A DNA stretch of 12,174 bases from Methanobacteriota archaeon (GCA_028679495.1 JAJRBK010000095.1:1-12174); one strand, 5' to 3'; positions 1 to 8,598 are shown, counted from the first letter of the stretch. A program made the numbers and translations. The notes: generated by a model from the sequence alone, not told the origin.

Positions 1-2
1 TG

Positions 3-68
3 GATAGTATCAAAGGTCTGATCGACGAAATAGACAGCAGCGTCGGATCTCTGGAGGCAGCAAGATGA
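3..68 (+). CDS. A-type ATP synthase subunit A, C-terminal end (partial, second locus)
   Basis: An open frame enters from the left edge and ends with the TGA at 66-68, giving 21 residues that end in SLEAAR. The stop overlaps the start of the following subunit B gene (ATGA at 65-68), the tight coupling expected inside an ATPase operon. Subunit A precedes B in archaeal ATPase operons, and the visible tail is helical and acidic ([11 protein letters not shown]), like the C-terminal helical bundle of subunit A. No catalytic motif is visible because the rest lies outside the window. The identity is therefore inferred mainly from position. The peptide does not obviously align with the tail of the complete subunit A at 4899-6626. 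That is unsurprising, because this tail is poorly conserved. Confidence 0.5.
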   Translation, partial: DSIKGLIDEIDSSVGSLEAAR

Positions 69-1462
69 CGTCTCCGAGCTTACTCACCAAAGAGTACAGA
101 ACCATCAACTACGTTTCTGGGCCGTTAATATTCACCGAGAACGTGAAAGGAGTTTCGTTCGGAGAGACGGCCAAGATTACGCTGCCCAATGGCGAAGAAC
201 GAACTGGACAAGTCTTAGATATTTCTCGAGAGCTTGCTGTCATTCAAGTGTTCGAGGGCACAAGCGGGATCGACGACCTTGAAACACGCGTCAGATTCAC
301 AGGGGAGCCGCCAAAAGTGAGCGTCTCGTTTGACATGCTTGGCAGGATCTTCGACGGCGTTGGCAATCCACGGGATGGTGGCCCAGCTATCGTCTCAGAG
401 GAGAGTGTCGATATCGCCGGAACCCCCATAAACCCGTACGCGCGCGATAAACCGGCTGACTTTATCCAAACCGGCATGTCGGCCGTCGACGGCTTGAACA
501 CGCTAGTTCGTGGACAAAAGCTGCCTATATTCTCTGGCTCTGGATTGCCGGCAAACCGCTTAGCAGCCCAAATAGCGCGGCAGGCCAAAGTGCTGGGCGA
601 AGGAGAGAACTTTGCCGTCATTTTTGCCGCAATGGGCATCACCTATAAAGACGCGTCGTTCTTTATGAGAGATTTTGAACGCACGGGGGCGCTGGAGCGC
701 GTCGTTTTCTTCATGAATTTGGCAGACGACCCCACCATTGAGCGAGTTGCTACGCCGCGGTGTGCATTATCGGTTGCAGAATACCTCGCCTATACCCACA
801 ACCTACACGTGCTCGTTATTCTTACCGACATGACAAATTACTGCGACGCGTTGAGAGAGATTTCCACGGCGCGCGAGGAGGTGCCCGGCCGCCGGGGCTA
901 TCCCGGATACATGTACACTGACCTTGCGTCTATTTATGAACGCGCGGGAAGGATTAAAGGAAAAAGAGGCTCTATTACGCAAATTCCGATATTAACGATG
1001 CCCGACGACGATATCACCCACCCTGTGCCCGATCTGACTGGCTACATCACCGAGGGGCAAATCGTGCTGAGCAGAGATCTGTACAGAAGAGGCGTTGATC
1101 CCCCTATTGACGCGCTTCCCTGCTTGTCTCGCCTGATGAACTTGGGGATAGGAGCGGAAAAAACCAGAGAGGATCATCGGAACGTGGCAGATCAGCTGTA
1201 TGCATCGTACGCATACGGCAGGGATTTGCGACGACTAGTTGCGATTGTCGGTGAAGAGGCTCTCACTGAGTTAGATAAGAAGTATGTGGAGTTTGCCGAC
1301 GAATTTGAGCGGCGATTCATCTCGCAAGGAGACGAAGACAGAAGCATCGAAACGACACTCGGGATAGGCTGGGACCTCCTCTCAGTGCTTCCGGAAGAAG
1401 AGCTCAAGAGAATAAAACTGGACTATATCCAAAAATATCATCCCGTTCACAAGGAGAGCTGA
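65..1462 (+). CDS. atpB: A-type ATP synthase subunit B (second copy)
   Basis: This is the non-catalytic B subunit that alternates with subunit A in the A3B3 head on the cytoplasmic side. The 465 residues match the usual family length of about 460. An N-terminal barrel ([13 protein letters not shown]) is followed by the nucleotide-binding-like core, with [12 protein letters not shown] near residues 152-162. Also present are [32 protein letters not shown] and [11 protein letters not shown], all hallmarks of archaeal B. The degenerate P-loop reads [10 protein letters not shown] at 157-166, where the other copy (3479-4888) has [10 protein letters not shown]. By eye the two copies are about two thirds identical overall, and higher in the core. 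They are thus diverged paralogues or separately acquired genes, not a fresh duplication. The ATG at 65 overlaps the upstream stop. It gives about eight residues more before the conserved KEYRTI than the other copy has. It is followed one base later by subunit D. Confidence 0.96.
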   Translation: MTSPSLLTKEYRTINYVSGPLIFTENVKGVSFGETAKITLPNGEERTGQVLDISRELAVIQVFEGTSGIDDLETRVRFTGEPPKVSVSFDMLGRIFDGVGNPRDGGPAIVSEESVDIAGTPINPYARDKPADFIQTGMSAVDGLNTLVRGQKLPIFSGSGLPANRLAAQIARQAKVLGEGENFAVIFAAMGITYKDASFFMRDFERTGALERVVFFMNLADDPTIERVATPRCALSVAEYLAYTHNLHVLVILTDMTNYCDALREISTAREEVPGRRGYPGYMYTDLASIYERAGRIKGKRGSITQIPILTMPDDDITHPVPDLTGYITEGQIVLSRDLYRRGVDPPIDALPCLSRLMNLGIGAEKTREDHRNVADQLYASYAYGRDLRRLVAIVGEEALTELDKKYVEFADEFERRFISQGDEDRSIETTLGIGWDLLSVLPEEELKRIKLDYIQKYHPVHKES

Positions 1463-1463
1463 C

Positions 1464-2138
1464 GTGGAACAAGTCAAGCCGACACGAATGGAATTGATCA
1501 GGAAGCGTGGCCAGATAAAGTTGGCAGAACAGGGGAGAGACCTCCTGCGCGAAAAAATGGATGCTCTCATTCAGGAGTTCTTCAACATAATGGGATCGGT
1601 CTCAAAATCACGAGAAGAACTGGAAACCGCAGCGGGCGCTGCCCAACGCTCTTTGTGCGTCGCTGAAGCGGTTGACGATCTAGTGGCTTTAAAATCAGCG
1701 TCTTTCGCGACGAAAAGAGGCGTATCCCTGGAAATTCGGGGAAGGAACATAATGGGGGTTCCCGTTCCACTCATTGAGCGAAAAAGTGTAACAAAAAGCG
1801 TCCTCGAACGCGGTTACAGCATGATCGGGACGAGCGGAAGGATCGATGAAACGGCAGAGAAGTATGAAATGGAACTGGACCTGATCATCGGACTGGCAGA
1901 AACTGAAACATCTCTTAGAAGGTTAGGCGACGAAATTCAAATGAATAGAAGGCGAGTGAATGCCCTCGAACAAGTGCTCATACCTGAGTTAAAACGACAA
2001 GCGAGATACATCAAGATATCCATCGACGAGAGGGAGCGGGAGGACTTGTACCGGCTTAAGAAAGTGAAAAAGATCCTCGAACGGAGACGAAAGGCCGCAA
2101 AGAACAAACAGCCAAGTGCTTCGGCCGGCGTTACGTAG
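1464..2138 (+). CDS. atpD: A-type ATP synthase subunit D (second copy)
   Basis: Subunit D is the long coiled-coil shaft of the central stalk that rotates inside the A3B3 head. It is 224 residues, the typical size. The N-terminus has the family pattern VKPTRMELI, then an amphipathic helix with DLLREKMDALIQEFF. The middle contains GYSMIGTSGRIDET, and the C-terminal helix is strongly basic (YRLKKVKKILERRRK). The start is GTG at 1464, one base after the subunit B stop, with an AAGGAG ribosome site at 1451-1456. No ATG fits the conserved N-terminus. It differs from the other D copy (2765-3406) at more than half of positions by eye, clearly more than the two B copies do. It has a longer tail ending in SASAGVT. 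This is the last recognisable gene of the plus-strand cluster. The next gene is on the opposite strand. Confidence 0.93.
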   Translation: MEQVKPTRMELIRKRGQIKLAEQGRDLLREKMDALIQEFFNIMGSVSKSREELETAAGAAQRSLCVAEAVDDLVALKSASFATKRGVSLEIRGRNIMGVPVPLIERKSVTKSVLERGYSMIGTSGRIDETAEKYEMELDLIIGLAETETSLRRLGDEIQMNRRRVNALEQVLIPELKRQARYIKISIDEREREDLYRLKKVKKILERRRKAAKNKQPSASAGVT

Positions 2139-2214
2139 CGCGAATCAGTCGGCCGATGCACGCGTCGCTAAAATGATTTTGAACCTCGTGGGTGCAGAAG
2201 ACAAATAGAACCGG

Positions 2215-2544
2215 CTATTTCTTGCTCATTATCGCGCAGCAGACTTCATCAATCGCCACTTTCTCTGGCTTTTCCTTATTGCTCACTTGCTTTGCCACGC
2301 GTATGATGCCTTCTAAATCCTTCTTTGTGAGCGTTGCAAAAGAGACGCTTTCCCACTCGCTCCGCTTGATGGAAACCCAGGCCTCCCCCAGTATGTACTT
2401 GAGTATATCGACGTCTGATGAAGTGAATGACTGCCACTCTAACGGCATTTTTCGCCGTGTTTTTTCTAACGCAACCTCAACAGCTTTCTCCTTGTGTATC
2501 TGAAACAGTCGTCTCCCGACTTCCTCATCTCGGACTTCAGGCAT
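2215..2544 (-). CDS. Unrecognised small charged protein (109 aa) downstream of subunit D
   Basis: I do not recognise this protein. It is 109 residues, highly charged, without a signal peptide or membrane segment. It looks mainly helical, with three tryptophans and a Cys-Cys pair near the end (DEVCCAIM). It looks like a real gene: ATG at 2544 with a GGGTG-type ribosome site seven bases upstream, a TATA-like box about 40 bases upstream, protein-like composition, and a lack of competing conserved frames. It lies in the same direction as the nine-gene ATPase operon, about 220 bases beyond subunit D. That is roughly the place where Methanosarcina carries the small ahaG gene, but no similarity to AhaG was recognised. 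It converges on the other subunit D gene with 76 bases between the stops. A role connected to the ATPase is possible but rests on position only. Confidence 0.65.
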   Translation of the reverse strand: MPEVRDEEVGRRLFQIHKEKAVEVALEKTRRKMPLEWQSFTSSDVDILKYILGEAWVSIKRSEWESVSFATLTKKDLEGIIRVAKQVSNKEKPEKVAIDEVCCAIMSKK

Positions 2545-2548
2545 GAGA

Positions 2549-2600
2549 TAACACCCATGGTACTATTTTGACTACGTTTAGATATAGCTTTTTCGAGATT
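2549..2600 (-). promoter_or_regulatory. Likely promoter and leader of the 109-aa gene
   Basis: Reading the minus strand, an A-rich BRE-like stretch (CGAAAAAG, 2587-2594) leads into CTATATCTA at 2579-2587. That resembles an archaeal TATA box. Transcription would start roughly 25 bases downstream, near 2557, giving a leader of about a dozen bases. This leader contains the GGGTG ribosome site (2552-2556) and precedes the ATG at 2544. The arrangement suggests that the small gene is transcribed separately from the ATPase operon. Only pattern and spacing support this. Confidence 0.4.
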
Positions 2601-2764
2601 GGTTCGGCAGATCGGTTCATTAGAGTCTATAGGCACACATTGAGTGCACTGCAACGCTATTTCATCACTTGGTGCATTGCCGTCTGCTCTTGAACGACTC
2701 TTCTGTTCAGACGGTCGACAGAGAGGGCAGCGAAAAGGGTGGCGCAACAGTTGATAGCTTCGCC

Positions 2765-3406
2765 TCACGCAGCTTCGGAAGCTTCCGCCTTTTTCTTGAT
2801 TTTCTTAAGCCTGAAGATGTTTTCACGTTCCATTTCTTCAAGCCTAAACACAATGAACGCCTCTGCCTCTTTCAAGTCTGGAATCACCCGAAATTCAAGT
2901 GCGTTCACGCGGCGTTTGATCCGTTCGATTTCCATAAGCAGTCGCTTCACAGCGGTTTCGACCTCGGCAGCACGTATGATCTTACTTAGGAGCTCTTCAT
3001 ACTCGGCTGCGGCCTCATCAATTGCTGACGATGTCCCGATTATGCCGTACCCGCGCTCATCTATGTCCTGAGCAATTCCAGTGAACTCTACCTCGGGGAC
3101 GACGACGCCCATTAAACTTCTGCTGGTCAAAGTTACCTCAGGCTTTTGCTTTAAGGCAAATGCAGCGGAATAGACTTCAATTATCCCTTCGACCATTTTT
3201 GCGACATCGATCTTCTCTTTAGCGATTTTGTACTTGTTTGCGAGGTCTATGCTCGCGTCTTTGGCTTTTTCAAGGACGTCGAAGAACTCTAGTATGAGTC
3301 CGTCTCGCTTCATTTTTAGCAGGTTGTACCCTGACTCCGAAAGCCGTATTTTTTTCTTAATCTCGAGCAATTCCGATCGAGTTGGTTTCAGTTCCCTTAA
3401 AGCCAT
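2765..3406 (-). CDS. atpD: A-type ATP synthase subunit D (main operon)
   Basis: This is the central-stalk shaft subunit of the complete operon: 213 residues, family-typical, and built almost entirely of long helices. Visible family features are LKPTRSELLEIKKKIRLSE at the start, LKMKRDGLILEFFDVL, then GYGIIGTSSAIDEAA in the middle. A helix with RRVNALEFRVIPDLKEAEAFI leads to the basic end (FRLKKIKKKAE). The frame is open 13 codons further upstream, but I place the start at the ATG at 3406. MALRELKPTR matches the family N-terminus, and an AGGAGA ribosome site (3411-3416) sits four bases before it. It is last in the nine-gene order. The 72-base space separating it from subunit B holds a strong hairpin. 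By eye it shares well under half its residues with the plus-strand D copy. Confidence 0.94.
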   Translation of the reverse strand: MALRELKPTRSELLEIKKKIRLSESGYNLLKMKRDGLILEFFDVLEKAKDASIDLANKYKIAKEKIDVAKMVEGIIEVYSAAFALKQKPEVTLTSRSLMGVVVPEVEFTGIAQDIDERGYGIIGTSSAIDEAAAEYEELLSKIIRAAEVETAVKRLLMEIERIKRRVNALEFRVIPDLKEAEAFIVFRLEEMERENIFRLKKIKKKAEASEAA

Positions 3407-3424
3407 GTGCTCTCCTGAATCGAA

Positions 3425-3454
3425 CGATGAGTATGGCGGCGCCAAAACTCATCG
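3425..3454 (-). promoter_or_regulatory. Strong intercistronic hairpin between subunits B and D
   Basis: CGATGAGT (3425-3432) and ACTCATCG (3447-3454) are perfect 8-base complements. Nested inside, TGGC (3434-3437) pairs with GCCA (3441-3444) around a GGC loop. The whole is a 12-bp stem with a small 1x2 internal loop in the leftward transcript. It lies 25 bases after the subunit B stop and ends eight bases before the AGGAGA site of subunit D, so that site stays free. The transcript past it is not U-rich, so a full terminator is unlikely. A processing or stability element, or a partial attenuator that lowers D relative to B, fits better. Confidence 0.6.
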
Positions 3455-3478
3455 AGTGCTTCACGACTATTAGCCACG

Positions 3479-4888
3479 TTACGAAGAGGCTGCCGGCACA
3501 GGCTCCGCAACCTTCTTAGCAACGTGTGCTGGATGATATTTCTCGATAAGCTTCCGGTCGATTCTGGTCAGTTGTGCTTCTGGCAGCGTCGCAAGCAAGT
3601 CCCAGCTGAGTTGGAGCGTGTACTCGATACTGCGATCCTCCTCGTAGCCCTGTCGAACGAATTTATCCTCAAAGGCGTCTGCAAACTCTAGAAACGTCTT
3701 GTCGCGATCTGAGAGTGACTCCTTCCCGACGATGGCCACAAGCCCGCGCAGGTCCTTCCCCTCAGCGTACGCAGCGTACAGCTGATCAGACACGGCCTTG
3801 TGGTCTTCTCGCGTCTTTCCAACTCCGATCCCCGAGTTCATGAGACGTGAAAGCGAAGGGAGTACGTTCACAGGCGGGTAGATGCCTCGCCTGTGCAGCT
3901 CACGAGATATCACGAACTGCCCTTCGGTGATGTAGCCCGTGAGGTCGGGGATGGGATGCGTGATATCGTCACCAGGCATGGTAAGAATCGGGATTTGCGT
4001 GATGGAGCCCATCTTCCCTCGAATTCGCCCGGCGCGTTCATAAACGGACGCGAGGTCAGTGTACATGTATCCGGGATAGCCCCGGCGGCCGGGCACCTCC
4101 TCTCGTGCAGCACCAATCTGCCGCAGCGCCTCGCAATAGTTCGTCATGTCAGTCAGGATGACGAGCACGTGCATGTCGTGCTCGTAGGCGAGGTACTCAG
4201 CCGTGGTGAGCGCAAGTCGTGGGGTGATCAATCGCTCAATGGCTGGATCGTCTGCAAGGTTCAGGAACACGACGGCGCGCTCCAGCGCCCCGGTTCTCTC
4301 GAAGTCGTTCATAAAGTGTTGCGCTTCTTCAGCAGTGATGCCCATAGCCACGAAGATGACAGCAAAGGCTTCTTCTGCGCCTAGTACTTTCGCCTGCCGT
4401 GCGATCTGCAGCGCTAGGTCGTTATGCGGAAGACCTGATCCAGAAAAGATGGGTAATTTTTGACCTCTGACGAGTGTGTTCATCCCATCGATCGTGGAAA
4501 CGCCGGTTTGGATGAATTCAGACGGGTTGTCTCGCGCATAGGGGTTAATCGCCGCGCCTGTGACGTCGAGTCGCTTTTCAGGCACGATTTCCGGTCCGCC
4601 ATCGAGCGGTTCACCTGACCCCGAGAGTATTCGACCGAGTATTTCCTTCGAGACGGGCATCTTGATGACTTCGCCGGTAAACCGTATTCTGCAATGCGTG
4701 TCAATGCCCGCCGTCGTTTCGAATACCTGAAGTGCTACCAGCTTTTCGGATGTGTCGAGAACCTGTCCTCTCTTTACCGTTCCGTCTGCTAGGATGACGT
4801 TGACAAGCTCCATATACCCGACCGGCTCTGTTTTCTCAACGAAAACAAGGGGCCCCGCGATGGATGTTATTGTTCGATATTCTTTCAT
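3479..4888 (-). CDS. atpB: A-type ATP synthase subunit B (main operon)
   Basis: Non-catalytic B subunit of the A3B3 head, 469 residues. The N-terminal barrel begins [13 protein letters not shown]. The degenerate P-loop reads [11 protein letters not shown] at residues 149-159, the usual archaeal form. [25 protein letters not shown] and [18 protein letters not shown] follow, then the C-terminal helical domain and a short Pro/Ala-rich tail. The frame is open 25 codons further upstream into subunit A, but the ATG at 4888 fits the family N-terminus. It is preceded by GGGTGAAG, a fair ribosome site. A GTG three codons earlier (4897) is a weaker alternative. The gene begins ten bases after the subunit A stop. 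Its paralogue at 65-1462 is about two thirds identical by eye. Confidence 0.97.
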   Translation of the reverse strand: MKEYRTITSIAGPLVFVEKTEPVGYMELVNVILADGTVKRGQVLDTSEKLVALQVFETTAGIDTHCRIRFTGEVIKMPVSKEILGRILSGSGEPLDGGPEIVPEKRLDVTGAAINPYARDNPSEFIQTGVSTIDGMNTLVRGQKLPIFSGSGLPHNDLALQIARQAKVLGAEEAFAVIFVAMGITAEEAQHFMNDFERTGALERAVVFLNLADDPAIERLITPRLALTTAEYLAYEHDMHVLVILTDMTNYCEALRQIGAAREEVPGRRGYPGYMYTDLASVYERAGRIRGKMGSITQIPILTMPGDDITHPIPDLTGYITEGQFVISRELHRRGIYPPVNVLPSLSRLMNSGIGVGKTREDHKAVSDQLYAAYAEGKDLRGLVAIVGKESLSDRDKTFLEFADAFEDKFVRQGYEEDRSIEYTLQLSWDLLATLPEAQLTRIDRKLIEKYHPAHVAKKVAEPVPAASS

Positions 4889-4898
4889 TTTCTTCACC

Positions 4899-6626
4899 CT
4901 ATGCCAGTTCTGTTCGCATGGCCGTTTCGATCTCCTCAAGCCTTGACCCGTACTCTTCCTCAAACTTGATTTGCGCCAACTCTGCTTTTGCTGGGATGTT
5001 TATGATATCATCGACGAGTTTCCCCATGTTAAGAGCGTTTCTCGCGAGGTCGTCATAAACCATGATGGCCGCGAGGATATCATGCTGCTTTTGAAGCGGA
5101 CAGTAGGTATCTACCTCGTGATAGGCATTTTGTTGCAAGAAGTATTCTCGAATCATGCGCGCTACCTCAAGTGTTAGTTGCTCATCATCAGGCAGTGCGT
5201 CGGATCCCACCAGCTGCACGATTTCCTGAAGTTCGCTTTCTTTCTGCAGTATCGCCATAGCCCGCATTCTCAGTCCTTCCCAATCTCCCGCAACGTGATC
5301 TACAAACCATTCCGCGAGGTTTTGTGTATAAAGGCTGTATGAATCGAGCCAGTTGATTGACGGGAAATGACGCCGTTGTGAGAGCTTGCTGTCAAGCGCC
5401 CAAAACACTTTAACGATCCTGAGCGTGTTTTGGGTCACGGGCTCTGAGAAATCGCCTCCGGGGGGGCTCACAGCACCGATAACAGTGATGGAGCCCTCGT
5501 CACCACCCAGAGTCTTGACACGCCCCGAGCGTTCGTAAAACTCTGCGAGCTTTGCAGCAAGATAGGCGGGATACCCCTCTTCACCTGGCATCTCCTCCAG
5601 ACGCGAAGAGATCTCACGCATCGCCTCAGCCCATCGAGACGTCGAGTCTGCCATCAGCGAGACATCATACCCCATATCGCGGAAATACTCGGCGACGGTC
5701 ATGCCCGTATAGACGGATGCCTCACGTGCTGCAACAGGCATATTTGAGGTATTCGCCACAAGTACGGTTCGGTCCATAAGCGGCGCGTTTGTTTGAGGGT
5801 CTTCAAGCTCAGGGAATTCGGTCAGCACGTCGGCCATCTCGTTGCCGCGCTCTCCGCAACCGATGTATACCACAATCTGCGTATCCGACCATTTCGCGAG
5901 TTGTTGCTGCGCGACCGTCTTTCCAGAACCAAATGGTCCAGGAATAGCTGCTGTGCCGCCTTTCGCCACTGGGAAAAGCGCATCCAGAATTCGTTGCCCT
6001 GTCACAAGAGGGGTATCAGGCATCAGCTTCTCACTTACTGGTCTGGACACGCGGACGGGCCATTCCTGCATGAGCTTGAGTTCCGTTCCGTCATCGAGGG
6101 TGGCGATCACGTCGTCGACGGTGTACTCTCCCTGCTCGATGGTTTTTATCATTCCGGTTTTGTTAGGCGGAACCATGATCTTGTGCTTCAAGTTCGCGGT
6201 TTCTTGCACGTAGCCGATGGATTGCCCTCCACGGACCTCGTCGCCCGGCTTCGCCTCAGGCACGAAGTCCCACTTCTTTGAGTGATCGAGACCCGCAGCT
6301 GCGACGCCTCTCTCGATGAAATCACCCAGTCGCTTATTCAACACTGGAAGCGGGCGCTGGATACCATCGTAAATCGAACTTAACAGACCTGGCCCCAACT
6401 CGACCGAGAGGGGTAGCCCGGTGTTCTCAACGGGCTCTCCTGGCTTAAGGCCCGACGTATCCTCATACACTTGAATGATGAACTTGTCCCTGTCAATCTC
6501 GATTACCTCTCCCATGAGGCCTTCGTCACCTACCTTGACCAAGTCGTACATCTTCGCTTCGATTCCGGTAACGGTGACGACAGGTCCTGCTACCCTGTAT
6601 ATCCTTCCCTTTTGTCCTACTTCCAC
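4899..6626 (-). CDS. atpA: A-type ATP synthase catalytic subunit A
   Basis: Catalytic subunit of the A1 head, making ATP from ADP and phosphate at the A/B interfaces in the cytoplasm. It has 575 residues, the normal archaeal length. An N-terminal barrel ([12 protein letters not shown]) is followed by the A-type-specific insert around residues 120-180 ([15 protein letters not shown]). The intact P-loop GPFGSGKT is at 230-237, with GCGERGNE at 256-263 supplying the catalytic glutamate. [11 protein letters not shown] is at 325-335, the [14 protein letters not shown] motif follows, and PPGGDFSEP is at 388-396. All catalytic residues expected for the family are present, and I see no intein. The start is GTG at 6626, overlapping the end of subunit F by ten bases, with TAGGTG as ribosome site. 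Subunit B follows ten bases after its stop. Confidence 0.98.
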   Translation of the reverse strand: MEVGQKGRIYRVAGPVVTVTGIEAKMYDLVKVGDEGLMGEVIEIDRDKFIIQVYEDTSGLKPGEPVENTGLPLSVELGPGLLSSIYDGIQRPLPVLNKRLGDFIERGVAAAGLDHSKKWDFVPEAKPGDEVRGGQSIGYVQETANLKHKIMVPPNKTGMIKTIEQGEYTVDDVIATLDDGTELKLMQEWPVRVSRPVSEKLMPDTPLVTGQRILDALFPVAKGGTAAIPGPFGSGKTVAQQQLAKWSDTQIVVYIGCGERGNEMADVLTEFPELEDPQTNAPLMDRTVLVANTSNMPVAAREASVYTGMTVAEYFRDMGYDVSLMADSTSRWAEAMREISSRLEEMPGEEGYPAYLAAKLAEFYERSGRVKTLGGDEGSITVIGAVSPPGGDFSEPVTQNTLRIVKVFWALDSKLSQRRHFPSINWLDSYSLYTQNLAEWFVDHVAGDWEGLRMRAMAILQKESELQEIVQLVGSDALPDDEQLTLEVARMIREYFLQQNAYHEVDTYCPLQKQHDILAAIMVYDDLARNALNMGKLVDDIINIPAKAELAQIKFEEEYGSRLEEIETAMRTELA

Positions 6627-6919
6627 AGGTCAACACCTACAGATCGCTTTATCTTCTCTCTCAAATGGGTGCGCTCCTCTCCGGCTCCGCCAATCGAAAT
6701 GACTGTCGGTTCGACGGAATCGTCTAACGCTATTCGCAAAGGCGTCGACAGCTTTTCAACATCGTCGCTATTGATGATTAAGATCCCGATCTCCTCGTCC
6801 TTAAGGATCTTCTTAAGTGTCGGCTCCAGATCAGTGTCAGTAGTGATAAACGTTTTTCGCACACCCGCTAGCAGAAAGCCGGTGACAAAATCCGCATTGC
6901 CAGCAACCGCAATTTCCAC
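6617..6919 (-). CDS. atpF: A-type ATP synthase subunit F
   Basis: Small Rossmann-like central-stalk subunit that sits with C and D and can affect ATPase activity. The 100 residues match the family. It begins [19 protein letters not shown], the typical subunit F opening, with a conserved IGILIIN strand in the middle and an ISIGGAGEE segment. I chose the GTG at 6919 because GGGTGG (6925-6930) is correctly placed before it and because family members begin right at this strand. Another GTG three codons upstream (6928) would add MVR but lacks a well-placed ribosome site. The gene overlaps subunit A by ten bases, implying translational coupling. A 47-base AT-rich space separates it from subunit C, unusual in this otherwise compact operon. 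Confidence 0.92.
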   Translation of the reverse strand: MEIAVAGNADFVTGFLLAGVRKTFITTDTDLEPTLKKILKDEEIGILIINSDDVEKLSTPLRIALDDSVEPTVISIGGAGEERTHLREKIKRSVGVDLWK

Positions 6920-6929
6920 GCGAACCACC

Positions 6930-6962
6930 CATTTATTATATATTATCCGCCTTAAATTATAT
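6930..6962 (-). promoter_or_regulatory. AT-rich C-F gap, possible internal promoter
   Basis: The space between the subunit C stop and subunit F is almost pure A/T apart from one GGCGG block. It includes ATAATTTAA (about 6952-6960) and TATATAAT (about 6937-6944) on the minus strand. Either resembles an archaeal TATA box. The first would place a start near 6930, just ahead of the F-A-B-D block. This would allow extra expression of A1 head genes. The evidence is composition only. Confidence 0.22.
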
Positions 6963-6966
6963 TTTT

Positions 6967-8028
6967 CTACAGCAGCAGATGGTCCTTGATGATGTCTTCT
7001 GGGAGGCCTGCCTCTTTACCTCGCGCTATCGCCTGGATATTTCCCGCTTCCGTGTCCTTGCTCAACATGTAGCCTAGCATCGGGAGCACAGTCAGCGGAT
7101 AATACGTAGAGGTTTTCCACACGTGCTCATTTAAGTATTTGTCGAGCCGAAGTTCGATTTTGCTCAGTGACTCCATTCGCTCGGTGACAATGTCGGAAAT
7201 GGCACTCCAATACGGGTATGTGCTCAACAGAGCGACAAATTCCTCGAAAGGCGCATTTGCCATCTTTTCGATCTCCTGATCGGTGAGATACAGGCCGTTA
7301 GGTATAATGTACTCGGGCACTCGAGCGCCCGAAATACCTGCATTTCGTAACCTGAACAACGTCTTTAAATTAGCTACGTCGATCTCCATCTCAATAACAC
7401 GCAAATACAGCGAGGAGCCTCGTATCTTGGAGACGGAGTCAACCATCCTAAGGTAGTAGAACTTGTCAAGTGCGTCTTCCAACTCCGTGAATGACTCCGA
7501 ATAGTCGATGTCTTTGATAATATCGTAATAGACCGTGCCCTTTAACGCCGCAATGACCTCTTCAACACTCGGCTTCCTCACAAGATTCTGTAGGAAATCG
7601 AGGGAGAGTTCACCGGTGGGCACGAGCACACGCAGTATCTCCTCATCAGAGGCCCCGTACCTTTTTCCTCTCAGTATGGTTTTGATTTCCCGAATATCCC
7701 AGCGTCTCAGGTACTCCACGATCAACTCGTGAGGTTCGCCCATCGTCATCTCCCTGAGCTTTATAAACGTTCGAGCCAAGTTTAAATGAGTGGCGAACTC
7801 GATTAAGTCAATACCGGAGTATTTCCGTGCGAGTTCGTCGACTTCGGCTTTGTACTCCGACTCTTCAATAAACCGCGTTAGTTCAGGAAGCGTCATTGCG
7901 AGCAGTTTTGTGTAGGTCTCCTTCGGAAAGAGCTTCACCTTCATTGCGTGCACTCGTGCAGTGCCATAGGCGTATCTCGCTTTGACCGAGGATCCCCCAT
8001 ATCTGCGCTTTTTTGAGGGCGCTTTCAT
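6967..8028 (-). CDS. atpC: A-type ATP synthase subunit C
   Basis: Funnel-shaped subunit that joins the central stalk (D and F) to the membrane rotor ring, related to eukaryotic V-ATPase subunit d. It has 353 residues, the usual length. The N-terminus AYGTARVHAMKVKLFPKETY and the following LLAMTLPELTRFIEESEY are typical of the Methanosarcina-type proteins. EIDVANLKTLFRLR in the third helical repeat and the C-terminal acidic/basic helix ending in PEDIIKDHLLL also fit. The start at 8028 keeps a basic leader (KAPSKKRRYGG). It lies six bases after the subunit E stop, with only a weak GTGAG ribosome site, so coupling to E is likely. Subunit C is soluble and no membrane segment is present. Confidence 0.95.
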   Translation of the reverse strand: MKAPSKKRRYGGSSVKARYAYGTARVHAMKVKLFPKETYTKLLAMTLPELTRFIEESEYKAEVDELARKYSGIDLIEFATHLNLARTFIKLREMTMGEPHELIVEYLRRWDIREIKTILRGKRYGASDEEILRVLVPTGELSLDFLQNLVRKPSVEEVIAALKGTVYYDIIKDIDYSESFTELEDALDKFYYLRMVDSVSKIRGSSLYLRVIEMEIDVANLKTLFRLRNAGISGARVPEYIIPNGLYLTDQEIEKMANAPFEEFVALLSTYPYWSAISDIVTERMESLSKIELRLDKYLNEHVWKTSTYYPLTVLPMLGYMLSKDTEAGNIQAIARGKEAGLPEDIIKDHLLL

Positions 8029-8034
8029 CGCTGC

Positions 8035-8583
8035 TCACACATTCAAAATCTCTAAGAGCTGCTTTAAGGATTTCTCACGCGCGTCTCTGAGGAGCGTGTC
8101 AAAGGTCAGATCGCGTATGACAGTGCCATCCTCATTTTCTAACATTACGCCGCCCGAACAGGAAATCGTTCCGCCGTACTCTAAGTGGCTAATTCGGCGC
8201 ACTAAGGATTCATCATTCTTGTTTGAAAATACCCGCGTAAACTCTGTTTGCGATTCCAGCAGCTTTTTGATGATGGTCTCTCGCTCTGATTCGGGAAGAG
8301 AAGCTAACACTTCGATCGCTTCATCATAGATCCCATCAAGTAATTCTTTCTTAGCGTTAAGGATAGCTCGCTTGACGTCAAGATTCGCGGTTGATATTTC
8401 CCTTTTTCTCCGACGGTCAATCTGCTCGATCGCCTGCTCCCGTTTCTCTTTAAGGATCTGGCGTGCTGTGTTTTCAGCCCCGGCGATTATGGCATTCGCC
8501 TCATCCGTCCCTTCCCGCTTGATGCGATCGGCTTCTTCCTCTCCTCGTGCCAGGACGTCTTGAACAACGACTTCTAAACCCAT
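8035..8583 (-). CDS. atpE: A-type ATP synthase subunit E
   Basis: Peripheral-stalk subunit that pairs with H as a coiled coil and holds the A1 head to the stator subunit I. It has 182 residues, as usual. The first 100 or so residues form a long charged helix. The C-terminal globular part ends with the family motif GGVMLENEDGTVIRDLTFDTLL near residues 143-164. The ATG at 8583 lies eleven bases after the subunit K stop, and the ribosome site is poor. The start codon and this site fall inside a perfect 7-bp inverted repeat (8582-8598), which could hold back its translation relative to K. Subunit C follows six bases after its stop. Confidence 0.95.
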   Translation of the reverse strand: MGLEVVVQDVLARGEEEADRIKREGTDEANAIIAGAENTARQILKEKREQAIEQIDRRRKREISTANLDVKRAILNAKKELLDGIYDEAIEVLASLPESERETIIKKLLESQTEFTRVFSNKNDESLVRRISHLEYGGTISCSGGVMLENEDGTVIRDLTFDTLLRDAREKSLKQLLEILNV

Positions 8584-8598
8584 AGGTTCTCAACCTAT
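8582..8598 (-). promoter_or_regulatory. Inverted repeat over the K stop and E start
   Basis: ATAGGTT (8582-8588) and AACCTAT (8592-8598) are perfect complements around a 3-base loop. In the leftward transcript the stem contains the UAG stop of subunit K in its 5' arm. Its 3' arm contains the first two bases of the subunit E AUG, and the weak E ribosome site falls in the stem-loop. The likely effect is reduced independent initiation at E, with opening by ribosomes finishing K. The assignment as a control element is an inference. Confidence 0.5.

Noticed and set aside
2139..2214. Terminator between the convergent genes, using palindromes TCGGCCGA (2149-2156) and AAAATGATTTT
   Set aside because: The palindromes are too short or have no loop, and no clear T-run follows. 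A terminator is expected here but cannot be supported.
2466..2768. A 100-codon minus-strand frame with CPLC and CTQC pairs, zinc-ribbon-like
   Set aside because: It overlaps the better supported 109-aa gene in another frame and begins inside the end of subunit D. It has no ribosome site, and the cysteine spacing is not a convincing zinc site.
4889..4963. Upstream extension of the main subunit B by 25 codons
   Set aside because: It overlaps the coding end of subunit A. The family N-terminus and the GGGTGAAG site support ATG 4888.
5793..6281. Long plus-strand open frame opposite subunit A
   Set aside because: It is antisense to a fully conserved catalytic gene and shows no family features. 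It is a shadow of the codon bias of subunit A.
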